Shown here one piece after another: positions 8,893-17,588 of a stretch of 64,000 bases of DNA (its first letter is position 1; every line of letters starts with the position of its first letter). Source of the DNA: Echinicola jeungdonensis (GTDB taxonomy: Bacteria; Bacteroidota; Bacteroidia; Cytophagales; Cyclobacteriaceae); NCBI RefSeq assembly GCF_030409905.1, contig NZ_JAUFQT010000001.1:1386001-1450000 (forward strand). The letters are read 5' to 3'. The notes under the pieces are model-generated. The model searched no databases. It was not told the DNA's origin and worked only from the letters and a program-made list of their open reading frames with translations. Made by a program: the position numbers and the translations under genes.

Positions 8893-11085
8893 ATGAATAA
8901 TAAAAAAGAATGGCCTGTAAAGGGAATGAGTTGTGCGGCTTGTGCCAACAGTGTTGAAACCACATTGAACAAGCTGAATGGAGTTCGCAGTGCAAGTGTA
9001 AATTTTGCCAATCATTCCGCTCTTTTAGAACTTGACAAGGAGGCTGACCCTTTTGCCATCCAAAAGGCTGTTAGGGAAGCAGGTTATGATATCCTTTTGG
9101 ATGAAAAGGAGGAAGTAGACCTTACAAAAATTCAAAAAGAGGACTATATACAATTAAAAAGAAACACCATTGCAGCAGGGATCCTAGCTGTCCCTGTATT
9201 TGTGATGGGCATGTTCTTGCCTCAAATTCCCTATGCTAATTATATAATGTGGGCACTAACCACCCCGGTGCTTTTTATTTTTGGCAGGATTTTTTTTATC
9301 AATGCCTTCCGGCAAATCCAACATGGAAAAGCCAATATGGACACCTTGGTAGCCATGAGTACCGGAGTGGCCTATGCATACAGCTCATTGAACACCTTCC
9401 TCCCGGAATGGCTGAGCCAAAGGGGCATAACTCCCCATGTGTACTTTGAAGCCGCTGCAGTGATTGTATTTTTCATCTTGCTGGGAAGAATGTTGGAATC
9501 GGGAGCCAAGGCAGGAACAGGAAAAGCCTTAAAAAAGCTAATGGGGCTTCAACCTGATGAAGTGACTGTGGTGGATGGCAAAAATGAAGGCATAAAAAAA
9601 ACCAGCGAAGTCCAACGGGGAGAGACCATTTTGGTCAAACCAGGCCAAAAAATCCCCTTGGATGGAAAAATCATTGATGGAGAATCATTTGTAAATGAAA
9701 GTATGCTTACCGGGGAGCCCCTTCCCTTGGAAAAGCAAGTGGGGGATCAAGTTTATGCCGGTACCATCAATCAAAAAGGCAGCCTTCAATTTGTGGTGGA
9801 GCAAGCGGGTGATGAAACCCTATTGGCACAAATCATCCAAAAAATTAAAGAAGCCCAGGGATCTAAAGCTCCAGTTCAAAAACTGGTGGACAAGGTAACC
9901 TCTGTCTTTGTACCCATCGTTATCGGAATTGGGCTTTTGACATTCTTGATTTGGGGTTTTAGTGGGATTACAGAACCCTGGGTACATGGTATGTTAGCTT
10001 TGGTGACGGTACTGGTTATAGCTTGTCCCTGTGCACTTGGTTTGGCCACCCCTACCGCCATCATGGCAGGAATTGGAAAAGGAGCTTCCATGGGCATTCT
10101 AATCAAGGATGCGGAAAGCCTGGAAACCGGCCATAAAATAGACACTATCATTTTAGACAAAACCGGCACCATTACGGAGGGTAAACCAGAAGTAAGTGCA
10201 ATTAAATTTGCTCCTGAAACCAAAGATCCCCAAAAAGAATTACAGGTTATTCTTGCCTTGGAGGGAAAAAGTGAACATCCTTTAGCCTCTGCCATTACCC
10301 AATATTTGAAAGACCATCAAAAAGCGGCCATCAGCAATTTTCAGTCTCATACGGGAAATGGAGTATCAGGAAATTTGGGCCAGGACAGGTACCTTATAGG
10401 CAAAAAAAGCTGGTTGCTTAAGTTGGGAGTCCAACAATCGAATTGGATTGAGGACTTCGAAAAAGAAAATTTAGAAAAAGGATCCATTTTGATCTATATG
10501 GCAAAAAATAACCGGATTTTGGGATTGGTAAGCATTTCCGATCAGGTCAAAGCAAGTTCCTCTAAGGCAATAGCCGATTTGCAGAAAATGGGGATGGAAG
10601 TCCATATTCTTTCCGGTGACCAGGAAACGACAACTTCATCCCTAGCAGAAAAAGTTGGCATTAAGCATTATAAGGGAGGGTTATTGCCTTCTGATAAAGC
10701 AGAATATATCAAATCTCTCCAAGGCCAGGGAAAAAAGGTGGCCATGATTGGGGATGGCATCAATGACAGTGAAGCTCTGGCAACGGCTGATTTTAGTATT
10801 GCCATGGGCAAAGGCACCGATATTGCTATGGATGTGGCAAAGGTCACTTTGATCCACTCAGATTTAAAGCAGGTGCCTGATATGTTTAGGCTCACCCAAA
10901 AAACTGTTAAAACCATCCGTCAAAACCTTTTTTGGGCCTTTATTTATAATATTATTGGGATTCCCATTGCTGCAGGAATATTATTCCCATTCTTTGGATT
11001 TCTTCTTAATCCCATGATAGCAGGGATGGCCATGGCGCTTAGCTCGGTGTCTGTGGTTTCCAATAGTTTAAGGTTGAGTAATTAA
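8893..11085 (+). CDS. copA: Copper-exporting P1B-type ATPase CopA
   Basis: This 730-residue ATPase pumps Cu+ out of the cytoplasm. Elements in order are one N-terminal HMA domain with GMSCAAC (C14, C17), eight predicted helices, the actuator TGEP (273-276), the transmembrane CPC motif (C378-P-C380), the phosphorylation site DKTGT (D422) and the hinge GDGIND (620-625). The last helices have the YN and MxxSS pattern of Cu+-selective P1B-1 pumps ([16 protein letters not shown]). A small HMA protein gene follows, probably a metallochaperone. A palindromic promoter lies just upstream. Confidence 0.95.
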   Translation: MNNKKEWPVKGMSCAACANSVETTLNKLNGVRSASVNFANHSALLELDKEADPFAIQKAVREAGYDILLDEKEEVDLTKIQKEDYIQLKRNTIAAGILAVPVFVMGMFLPQIPYANYIMWALTTPVLFIFGRIFFINAFRQIQHGKANMDTLVAMSTGVAYAYSSLNTFLPEWLSQRGITPHVYFEAAAVIVFFILLGRMLESGAKAGTGKALKKLMGLQPDEVTVVDGKNEGIKKTSEVQRGETILVKPGQKIPLDGKIIDGESFVNESMLTGEPLPLEKQVGDQVYAGTINQKGSLQFVVEQAGDETLLAQIIQKIKEAQGSKAPVQKLVDKVTSVFVPIVIGIGLLTFLIWGFSGITEPWVHGMLALVTVLVIACPCALGLATPTAIMAGIGKGASMGILIKDAESLETGHKIDTIILDKTGTITEGKPEVSAIKFAPETKDPQKELQVILALEGKSEHPLASAITQYLKDHQKAAISNFQSHTGNGVSGNLGQDRYLIGKKSWLLKLGVQQSNWIEDFEKENLEKGSILIYMAKNNRILGLVSISDQVKASSSKAIADLQKMGMEVHILSGDQETTTSSLAEKVGIKHYKGGLLPSDKAEYIKSLQGQGKKVAMIGDGINDSEALATADFSIAMGKGTDIAMDVAKVTLIHSDLKQVPDMFRLTQKTVKTIRQNLFWAFIYNIIGIPIAAGILFPFFGFLLNPMIAGMAMALSSVSVVSNSLRLSN

Positions 11086-11223
11086 CTTCACTTTAAAACC
11101 CCGTTTCGAGCAAAATAAACATACTTGCCACCCATTTCAGGTGAAAAGGGAATCGAAATAACAGTTAAAAATCTACTTCGGCCTTTTTAGCCGTAGTCAA
11201 TAATAAAATTAAAAACCAGTAAA

Positions 11224-11421
11224 ATGATAAAGCTAAAAACCAATATCAAATGTGGCGCTTGTGTAGAAGCGGTTACACCTAAATTGAATCAATTGCCAAT
11301 CACTGAATGGAAAGTGGACCTCAAGGATCCGGACAGGATCTTGGAAGTCACAGGGCAAGTTTCAGAAAAAGAAATCAAAAAAGCCCTAAACGAAGCAGGA
11401 TATGAAGGGCAAGTGATTTAG
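11224..11421 (+). CDS. Small heavy-metal-associated (HMA) protein, CopZ-like
   Basis: The 65-residue product is a single ferredoxin-fold HMA domain. The metal-binding pair is C10 and C13 (KCGAC). The usual GMxC context is changed to IKCGAC, so it is a divergent member. It starts 139 bp after copA on the same strand, which suggests a copper chaperone delivering Cu+ to CopA. The metal specificity is inferred from the neighbour. Confidence 0.85.
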   Translation: MIKLKTNIKCGACVEAVTPKLNQLPITEWKVDLKDPDRILEVTGQVSEKEIKKALNEAGYEGQVI

Positions 11422-11597
11422 GAAAAAAAAAGCCAAAAGCTTCCCCTATTATTTTATTAAGTTTGCAGGACAAAGCGGTCCTTTAATACCGTTTAAATAT
11501 TTACCATTGCACCTGACCAAATTCCATACTCTTGAATGATCATTTTTTATTAAATGGAGGGAATGGGATTGAAATCCTGGAAGGGGAAAATTGATAT

Positions 11598-12842
11598 ATG
11601 ATCAGCTACGAAAGATTTATTCTGGAAAACGGATTAGAAGTGTTGGTTCATGAAGACCATAGCACCAAAATGGCCGTGTCCAATATCATTTATAAGGTGG
11701 GCTCCAGAAATGAGCTTCCTGGAAAGACGGGGTTGGCCCATTATTTTGAACATTTGATGTTTGGCGGATCCAAGCATGTCCCATTTTTTGACAATACCTT
11801 GGAACGTGTAGGCGGAGAGTGCAATGCCTTTACCAATACTGATATCACCAATTATTATATCACCCTTCCTGCAGTTAATATCGAAACCGCATTTTGGCTG
11901 GAATCTGACAGGATGCTATACCTCAACCTCAATGATAAAACCATTGAAACCCAGAGGAGGGTGGTAATGGAGGAATTTAAACAAAGGTATATCAACCAAC
12001 CTTATGGTAACGCCATGCACCATCTCAGGCAAATGGCCTACAAAACCCACCCCTATCAGTGGCCAACCATTGGCCGCGACTTGGATGATATAGAAGGTTA
12101 TAACCGCAAAGACGTAGAAGACTTTTACCAAAAACATTACAGCCCAGACAATGCTGTTATTGTGGTGGCTGGGGATGTAAGTTTTGAACAAATAAAAGGA
12201 TTAGCCGAAAAATGGTTTGGTAACATTCCTTCCAGAATGGGAAATCATCATAAAATTCCCCAAGAGGACATTCAAATTGAAAAAAGAACCCATACCCTCC
12301 TTGCAGATGTCCCCACAGATGGCCTTTATAAGGCTTACCATATTCCAGGCAGATTACAAGAAGGTTATCTGGAATGCGACCTGATTACTGACATTTTGGG
12401 CTTTGGCAGGTCTTCCATGTTAGAACAGCAACTGGTCAAAAACACCAAGGTCTTTGCCTCCTGCAATGCCTATATATTAGGAAGCATCGATCCAGGGCTG
12501 ATGATCTTTTCAGGGAAAATGGAAAAAGGACAATCTGCAGAAGAAGCAGAAAAAATCCTAGACGAGGTGGTCCGTGGATTTATCAATAATCCCATAAGCC
12601 AAACCACCCTGGAAAAAGTCAAAAATCAGGCAGAAGCCATGAAAACCTATGAATCTGTCCAGTTGATCAACAGGGCCATGAACCTGGCTTATTATGCCCA
12701 TTTGGGAGATCCAGACCTCTATCAAAGGGAATACGAAAAGAAAACATCCCTTACTGCCGACCAAATAATAGAAGTGGCCAAAGAAACCATTGTAGAAGAA
12801 AATGCTTCCGTGCTTTATTATAAAAGTGATGGAGCTGATTGA
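11598..12842 (+). CDS. M16 family zinc metallopeptidase
   Basis: This 414-residue protein carries the inverted zinc motif HxxEH of pitrilysin-type peptidases (HYFEH, residues 48-52), with the distal glutamate ligand probably E126 in VVMEEFKQR. The N-terminal catalytic half and the C-terminal inactive half are both present, the usual layout for a single-unit bacterial M16 protein. No signal peptide is visible, so it is probably cytoplasmic. Substrates of such proteins are usually small peptides. It stands alone after the copper genes. Confidence 0.9.
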   Translation: MISYERFILENGLEVLVHEDHSTKMAVSNIIYKVGSRNELPGKTGLAHYFEHLMFGGSKHVPFFDNTLERVGGECNAFTNTDITNYYITLPAVNIETAFWLESDRMLYLNLNDKTIETQRRVVMEEFKQRYINQPYGNAMHHLRQMAYKTHPYQWPTIGRDLDDIEGYNRKDVEDFYQKHYSPDNAVIVVAGDVSFEQIKGLAEKWFGNIPSRMGNHHKIPQEDIQIEKRTHTLLADVPTDGLYKAYHIPGRLQEGYLECDLITDILGFGRSSMLEQQLVKNTKVFASCNAYILGSIDPGLMIFSGKMEKGQSAEEAEKILDEVVRGFINNPISQTTLEKVKNQAEAMKTYESVQLINRAMNLAYYAHLGDPDLYQREYEKKTSLTADQIIEVAKETIVEENASVLYYKSDGAD

Positions 12843-13072
12843 TCGGTAGTAATTGGTTATTCAATTATTAGTTATTTAATTCCCCTCAGTAGCACACCGG
12901 CCCTATGCTACCTTTTGTGAAAAATAACAAGGAATAAATGGCAAAGGCCTCTTTCGATTTACAGCCCACCCCTGGAATGACCCCGGTTAATATTCCCTTA
13001 AGACTTGTTAGCGGCTATTGCCATTGCCCTTCATTCAGAGCAACTCAAAAATAATTTGATTAACTTCGCCGC

Positions 13073-13561
13073 ATGAACACAAATTTTAGAATCGGATTTG
13101 GCTATGATGTGCATCAACTCCAACCAGGTTATGATTTTTGGTTGGGAGGTATCAAATTGGAACATTCCATGGGGGCAAAAGGGCATTCAGATGCTGATGT
13201 TCTGATCCATGTGATTTGTGATGCCCTTTTGGGTGCTGCAAACCTGAGGGATATTGGCTACCATTTTTCAGATAAAGACCCAAAGTATAAAGGTATTGAC
13301 AGCAAAATTCTGCTAAAGGAGGTGATGAAGTTATTGAGGAATGAAGGCTATGAAGTGGGCAACCTGGACAGCACCCTCTGCCTGCAATTGCCTAAAGTCA
13401 ACCCCCATATTCCAGAAATGAAAAAATGCCTATCCGAAGTGATGGAAATTCCTGAAAATAATGTTTCCATTAAAGCTACTACTACTGAAAAATTAGGTTT
13501 TGTGGGACGTGAAGAAGGAATTTCCGCTTATTGCGTGGCGTTAATTTATAAGAAGGACTGA
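13073..13561 (+). CDS. ispF: 2-C-methyl-D-erythritol 2,4-cyclodiphosphate synthase
   Basis: IspF makes the cyclic diphosphate of the non-mevalonate (MEP) isoprenoid pathway. Zinc ligands are visible as D12 and H14 (GYDVHQL) and H46 (ADVLIH), exactly spaced as in characterised IspF. The 162-residue length and the C-terminal KATTTEKLGFVGREEGI block are typical. It therefore shows that this organism uses the MEP route. It has 230 bp of non-coding DNA upstream. Confidence 0.97.
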   Translation: MNTNFRIGFGYDVHQLQPGYDFWLGGIKLEHSMGAKGHSDADVLIHVICDALLGAANLRDIGYHFSDKDPKYKGIDSKILLKEVMKLLRNEGYEVGNLDSTLCLQLPKVNPHIPEMKKCLSEVMEIPENNVSIKATTTEKLGFVGREEGISAYCVALIYKKD

Positions 13562-13596
13562 TATAACTAGATTTGAGAGAACCTTACCGTTGAAAA

Positions 13597-13643
13597 TACA
13601 ATACTTTGTACCTAGTACAATAAAGGGTATTTTGTATTGGGAA
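13597..13643. repeat. Nested palindrome between ispF and mnmD
   Basis: An inner perfect palindrome TTGTAC-CTA-GTACAA is enclosed by imperfect outer arms AATACAATAC and GTATTTTGTATT. No T-run follows, so it is not an obvious terminator. It could be a cruciform or a regulator site; nothing in the sequence decides. Confidence 0.45.
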
Positions 13644-13677
13644 TATGAAACATTAAAATTCCCAAAATCGAGGTTGG

Positions 13678-13705
13678 TCTTTAGTCCATATTCTTGGCTC
13701 TCGCT
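13678..13705 (+). repeat. Period-7 tract (TCNNNNN x4)
   Basis: Four consecutive heptamers TCTTTAG, TCCATAT, TCTTGGC and TCTCGCT share the first two bases in strict 7-bp register. It resembles the other intergenic heptamer tracts in this window and lies 60 bp before mnmD. Confidence 0.45.
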
Positions 13706-13764
13706 CCTAAAGCAAATAATAGGAAACCCAAAAGTACTTCAGTGAAATATTTAGAAATAACATT

Positions 13765-14448
13765 ATGGACAAAAAGCTTAAGCTGATCGAAACGGAAGAT
13801 GGGTCCCATTCCATTTATGTTCCTGATTTGAATGAAACTTATCATTCTTTCCATGGTGCTTACAGGGAATCTGTACATGTTTTTTTGCTTTATGGTTTGG
13901 AGCATTGGGCAGTACATAATCCGGAAAAGGAACCTATCAGAATTTTCGAAGTGGGCTTTGGCACGGGCTTGAATGCCTGGTTGACGCTGGTTTGGGCCGA
14001 GCAAAACAAAAGACCGGTCCTATACCACAGCATTGAGCCTTTTCCAATTCCCGAGGAAATTTATCAAAAGCTGAACTATACCCGAGTGGATAAAACCATC
14101 CAGCATTTTGAAGATTATTTTCAGGAACTTCACAAAGCCCCTTGGGACCATGGAGACGCCATTACTCCCTATTTCAATATGAAAAAAGAGCAAACCACAT
14201 TGCAGGATGTGCAGCTATATCATTCCGATGTGGTGTTTTTTGATGCCTTTGCGCCCAGCAAACAGCCTGAACTTTGGGCCAAAGACCTGCTCAAAAAAGT
14301 AGTGGACCATATGAATCCAGGTGGCGTTTTTGTTACCTACTGCGCCAAAGGCCAACTCAAAAGGGACCTTGCAGAGTTAGGTCTAAAAGTAGAAACCCTC
14401 CCTGGCCCTCCCGGTAAAAAGGAAATGGTGAGGGGAAGGAAGGTTTGA
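13765..14448 (+). CDS. mnmD: tRNA 5-methylaminomethyl-2-thiouridine methyltransferase MnmD
   Basis: The 227-residue protein is a stand-alone version of the methyltransferase half of MnmC (DUF752), without the FAD-dependent oxidase half. It would complete the mnm5s2U34 modification of the tRNA wobble base using S-adenosylmethionine. The SAM-binding motif FEVGFGTGLNAWL starts at residue 61, and the family block VFFDAFAPSKQPELW is in the second half, followed by VTYCAKG. Stand-alone MnmD is usual in Bacteroidota and Bacillota. It is a single gene between ispF and the photolyase remnant. Confidence 0.92.
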   Translation: MDKKLKLIETEDGSHSIYVPDLNETYHSFHGAYRESVHVFLLYGLEHWAVHNPEKEPIRIFEVGFGTGLNAWLTLVWAEQNKRPVLYHSIEPFPIPEEIYQKLNYTRVDKTIQHFEDYFQELHKAPWDHGDAITPYFNMKKEQTTLQDVQLYHSDVVFFDAFAPSKQPELWAKDLLKKVVDHMNPGGVFVTYCAKGQLKRDLAELGLKVETLPGPPGKKEMVRGRKV

Positions 14449-14599
14449 TGGCGTATTTGGGGTTTTTCTAGGGCTGAGTTCCGACAATGAAAAATTTTAG
14501 TCTCTACCACTTATTCTATCCTCCTAAATCTTTGTAGAATTAACTAGACCTTCTTTGAAAATAATTAAACTATTGTCTAAGTACCTAATGATATTACCT

Positions 14600-15134
14600 C
14601 TACCCCAATCCCTCCAATGAGTTCAAGGGAATATCTTGTTCTTTAGCATAATCCAAAGCTTTGTCCAGCACTTTTTGTGGAATGAGAAGTCCCACATTCA
14701 GTATAGGTGTCAAAACCCTATGTTTCAAAATATTTTTCCAAGTCCGACTTGCTGTTAAAGAACAATTGACTTTCCAAGATTTCCAACTCCAAGCCTTCTT
14801 GTCTGCCGGTTTTTCTGATCCGCATTTCCAACCAATTATCAGTTGGATCCAATAAAATAATCTTTCTAACTCTTTCACTTGCTAGAACTGGTATCAGCTT
14901 CCTAATGTCTGAAACATCTTCTTTTGAAGGCACATAATATACTTTCACTTTTTGACCTAACAGAAAATCGGAAAAAGCTTTCATGCTGGCCCTGTGAAAC
15001 TAAAGCTTTTGCTTATGGTAATTGTATTGTCTAAAAAACAGGTGTTCTTCCACCAGATATACAGGATAACCATTTTCAAGTAAAGGATTTGTTTCAAACA
15101 ATTGATTGGGAAAAATGATATTAACTGTTTTCAT
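14600..15134 (-). pseudogene. Remnant of a cryptochrome/photolyase-related (DPRP) gene
   Basis: From ATG at 15134 the frame reads like the N-terminus of a deoxyribodipyrimidine photolyase-related protein (IIFPNQLFE, VYLVEEHLFF). TAG at 15002-15000 then replaces one codon between KQKL and FHRASM. The same frame continues to a stop at 14718, ending DLEKYFET. A second frame takes over near 14690 with the family-like block LTPILNVGLL...DIPLNSLEG and stops at 14600. The middle of the protein and the FAD-binding C-terminal half are missing: about 180 codons remain of roughly 500. It is therefore a nonsense-mutated, internally deleted and truncated gene. Its neighbours (SRPBCC, TspO, SDR) are the usual partners of this family. 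Confidence 0.8.
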
Positions 15135-15247
15135 TTTTAATTGGGAAATCAAACGAAATAAATTCGTGCTTTTCCCCGTGACTTGTGGACACCCTTCTGT
15201 TTGCAGAGTTTATCTCCAAAATTGCTGATATATAAAGGAAATTAAAA

Positions 15248-15739
15248 TCACTTCCTCAAATCCTCCAAAGACTTATATTTTCCAAATTTTTTCTCCACCG
15301 CCATGAACCTATAATCAAAAATCCCCTTGAGCTGTCTTTTGATAAAAAGGGTATTGGCTATATTTCCAATTAAACCAAAAGGAGGCTGATAGGTGACAAT
15401 ATCGGACATTAATACACCTCCACCTTCCAAAGGAGTCAATCGGTGTTGGTGATGCCAAAGGGCATAGGGCCCCACCCGCTGTTCATCCACAAAAAATTCT
15501 TTATCCTTGATATGGGTGATTTCCGTTACCCAATTCATTTTTATGCCAAGGAGCGGGCTTACTTTATAGCTGATGATCATTCCCGGGTACATTTTATCTG
15601 GAAGGTCCTTAGATGTTATATCAAAACCCATATGATCAGGGGTGATTTCCTTCAGGTTGGCAGGGGAAGAAATAAAATCCCAGACTTCATCAAGGCTTGC
15701 AGGGATTTTTTGTTCGGTAAATAGTTGATAATGTGCCAT
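15248..15739 (-). CDS. SRPBCC (START-like) ligand-binding family protein
   Basis: This 163-residue protein (from the start chosen here) matches the SRPBCC/polyketide cyclase-like fold. The opening FTEQKIPASLDEVWDFISSP is typical, followed by LKEITPDHMGF and by MKNWVTEI-like strand patterns. The frame is open to another ATG at 15781, which would add 14 basic residues. I prefer 15739 because relatives begin just before the first beta strand. Such proteins occur beside photolyase-related, TspO and SDR genes in light-induced clusters; their ligand is unknown. Here the photolyase gene is broken but this gene looks intact. Confidence 0.85.
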   Translation of the reverse strand: MAHYQLFTEQKIPASLDEVWDFISSPANLKEITPDHMGFDITSKDLPDKMYPGMIISYKVSPLLGIKMNWVTEITHIKDKEFFVDEQRVGPYALWHHQHRLTPLEGGGVLMSDIVTYQPPFGLIGNIANTLFIKRQLKGIFDYRFMAVEKKFGKYKSLEDLRK

Positions 15740-15809
15740 GGATCCGTTTCTTAATCTTTTTAACAAAGAACAGTTCTTCATTGAAAATGTTTTGGCACTA
15801 CAAGTTTTG

Positions 15810-16310
15810 TCAGCTGTTTAACCACCAAATGCTAATATTGAGTACACTGGCAAAGCTAACCCAAAGGATATAGGGAATCTGTAAATAGGCTGCCCATTTA
15901 TTTACTTTGTAAAAGCGGTTGATCATCAACAGGATTAAGGCCCAAAGCACCAAAATTTCCAGGGCTGCCCAGCTGGGCTGGTGGAAATAGAAAAAGATAA
16001 AGCTCCAACAAAAATTTAAAATAAGCTGAACAAAAAACAGGCTCAAAGCCAGGTTCCTTCCTTTGGATTTGGGGGATTCCCAAATCATGTATAAACCCAA
16101 ACCCATAAGTGCATACAAGAGGGTCCAAACTGGCCCAAAAATGCTATTGGGTGGGTTGAAAATGGGTTTTTCCAAGCTGGCATACCAGGTTTGGATATTT
16201 CCGACATTGGCCAAGCCGGAGATGCTGCCTGCCATAATTATCCCAAGTATGTACATCAATAATCTTGGCCAGTGTATTTTTTTATGGTTATGATTTTTAG
16301 TGGAATCCAT
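15810..16310 (-). CDS. tspO: TspO/MBR family membrane protein (tryptophan-rich sensory protein)
   Basis: The 166-residue product has five hydrophobic helices. It carries the family's loop-1 pattern (SLEKPIFNPPNSIFGPVWT) and Trp-rich segments (NFCWSFIFF, ISIWWLNS). TspO proteins bind porphyrins and related ligands and are linked to light and oxygen stress responses. The gene is followed by the SRPBCC gene (29 or 71 bp, depending on its start) and preceded by the SDR gene, a grouping often controlled by light-sensing regulators. No such regulator is in this window. Confidence 0.93.
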   Translation of the reverse strand: MDSTKNHNHKKIHWPRLLMYILGIIMAGSISGLANVGNIQTWYASLEKPIFNPPNSIFGPVWTLLYALMGLGLYMIWESPKSKGRNLALSLFFVQLILNFCWSFIFFYFHQPSWAALEILVLWALILLMINRFYKVNKWAAYLQIPYILWVSFASVLNISIWWLNS

Positions 16311-16479
16311 TATGATTTTTTTATACCCAATTAACTGAATTATTAAGATGGTTGAGGGGTATTGAAAATAGCTTTAAAATTAAAGTACCCAGTAGCAGAG
16401 GACCTTGGACTGTTTTCTGTGGACCAATATTACCATGAAAATTTTTTAAGCCCCTATTGAAATTTCAAGTATGAATAGG

Positions 16480-17175
16480 TTACCCCCTCATCGAAGACAT
16501 TCCTCCATCCACCGGCAAAATCTGCCCGCTTATCCAGGTGGACTTATCAGAAAGTAAAAATGCCGCCATCTCCGCAATATCTTTAGGCTGTCCAATCCGC
16601 TTCAAAGGATGCCTTTGGGCATTGGCCTGACGTTTTTCTTCGCTGCTCAACAGGGATTCGGCCATAGGAGTGTCTGTCAAAGAGGGAGCAATGCAGTTCA
16701 CCCTGATTTTCGGTGCCAGTTCCGTAGCCAAGGCCCGCGTCAATCCTTCTAATGCCCCTTTGGTAGCGGCCACTTGTGCATGATAGGGCAAGCCTAACTG
16801 CACCGCCACAGTGGAGAAAAGAACAATAGAAGCCAAATGGACTTTCTTCAGCTTGGGCAATGCTTTTTGAATGACCTTGACCGCCCCCAGTAAGTTTAGG
16901 TCCAAATCTTGTAAGAAATCCTCCTCCTTGATTCTTAAAAAGGGTTTCAACTGAATACTTCCTGGGCAATATACCAGCCCGTCCAAATGCTCCGGAAGTA
17001 AGCTTTCATCCCATCCACCCTCTTGAACCTTCAACTTAAATGGGGTAAAGTTTTCCTTTTTTTCTATTGGGTGCTGAAAATAACTTCCCCAGACCTGATG
17101 ACCTGCATCGATTAAATCCCTGGTTAACTGTTTACCTATTCCAGATGAAGCGCCGATTACTAAATAATTTTCCAT
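16480..17175 (-). CDS. SDR family oxidoreductase with atypical active site
   Basis: This 231-residue protein has the SDR nucleotide-binding motif GASSGIG (residues 8-14), an Asn at 94 and a Ser at 121 in expected catalytic places. In the catalytic YxxxK position the sequence is VAATK, so Val135 replaces the tyrosine while Lys139 is kept; a Tyr occurs four residues earlier (Y131). The C-terminal VDGGMSSMRG end is normal. I recall this Tyr-less variant from SDRs encoded near photolyase-related genes, so it may be a subfamily trait. Substrate unknown. It is likely the first gene of the TspO-SRPBCC-photolyase remnant group. Confidence 0.88.
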   Translation of the reverse strand: MENYLVIGASSGIGKQLTRDLIDAGHQVWGSYFQHPIEKKENFTPFKLKVQEGGWDESLLPEHLDGLVYCPGSIQLKPFLRIKEEDFLQDLDLNLLGAVKVIQKALPKLKKVHLASIVLFSTVAVQLGLPYHAQVAATKGALEGLTRALATELAPKIRVNCIAPSLTDTPMAESLLSSEEKRQANAQRHPLKRIGQPKDIAEMAAFLLSDKSTWISGQILPVDGGMSSMRG

Positions 17176-17588
17176 GACTTTAGAACCAGCTCTCTTTCAA
17201 ATTGTTTACTGGAATTTACTCTGACTTGCGCGGTAATTTTTTCTGTCCAGAATGTTGATCCTGACAGAAAAATCCAGAAGGCGGAAATTTTGGCGTAAGT
17301 CATTTTTTAATTTCAGAATTCCATGATTTTTTAGTCCAAAATCTGAATTAACAACTCCTAAACCAAGAAACAGCAAAATTCTTAAAATAACCTAAAATAG
17401 AAATCCTTTGAATATGAATGTCTTACAGATTTTTTAGAATTTTACATACCTGTTTTTTATACGTTTATTTATTTTTTTTAACTATTAATAATCTGTTTAA
17501 CACAGTTGAAAAAACGCGTGCTTACCCTTTAATTTTTTTCAATAAAAAGAACTAATTCCCTTTAAAAACAGTATTAAATATATTAGAC
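17176..17588. other. AT-rich divergent intergenic region (413 bp)
   Basis: This region separates the SDR gene and the GAF protein gene, which are transcribed away from each other, so it must hold both promoters. It is strongly AT-rich, with many T and A runs. I see no clear TAnnTTTG box, no open frame of note and no strong hairpin. Confidence 0.5.

Noticed and set aside
12938..13054. Plus-strand frame of 38 codons before ispF
   Set aside because: It is too short, has no recognisable domain, and ends just before the ispF start, where a promoter is more likely.
13597..13643. Nested palindrome as a terminator of ispF
   Set aside because: The hairpin has no following T run on either strand, so it is listed only as a repeat.
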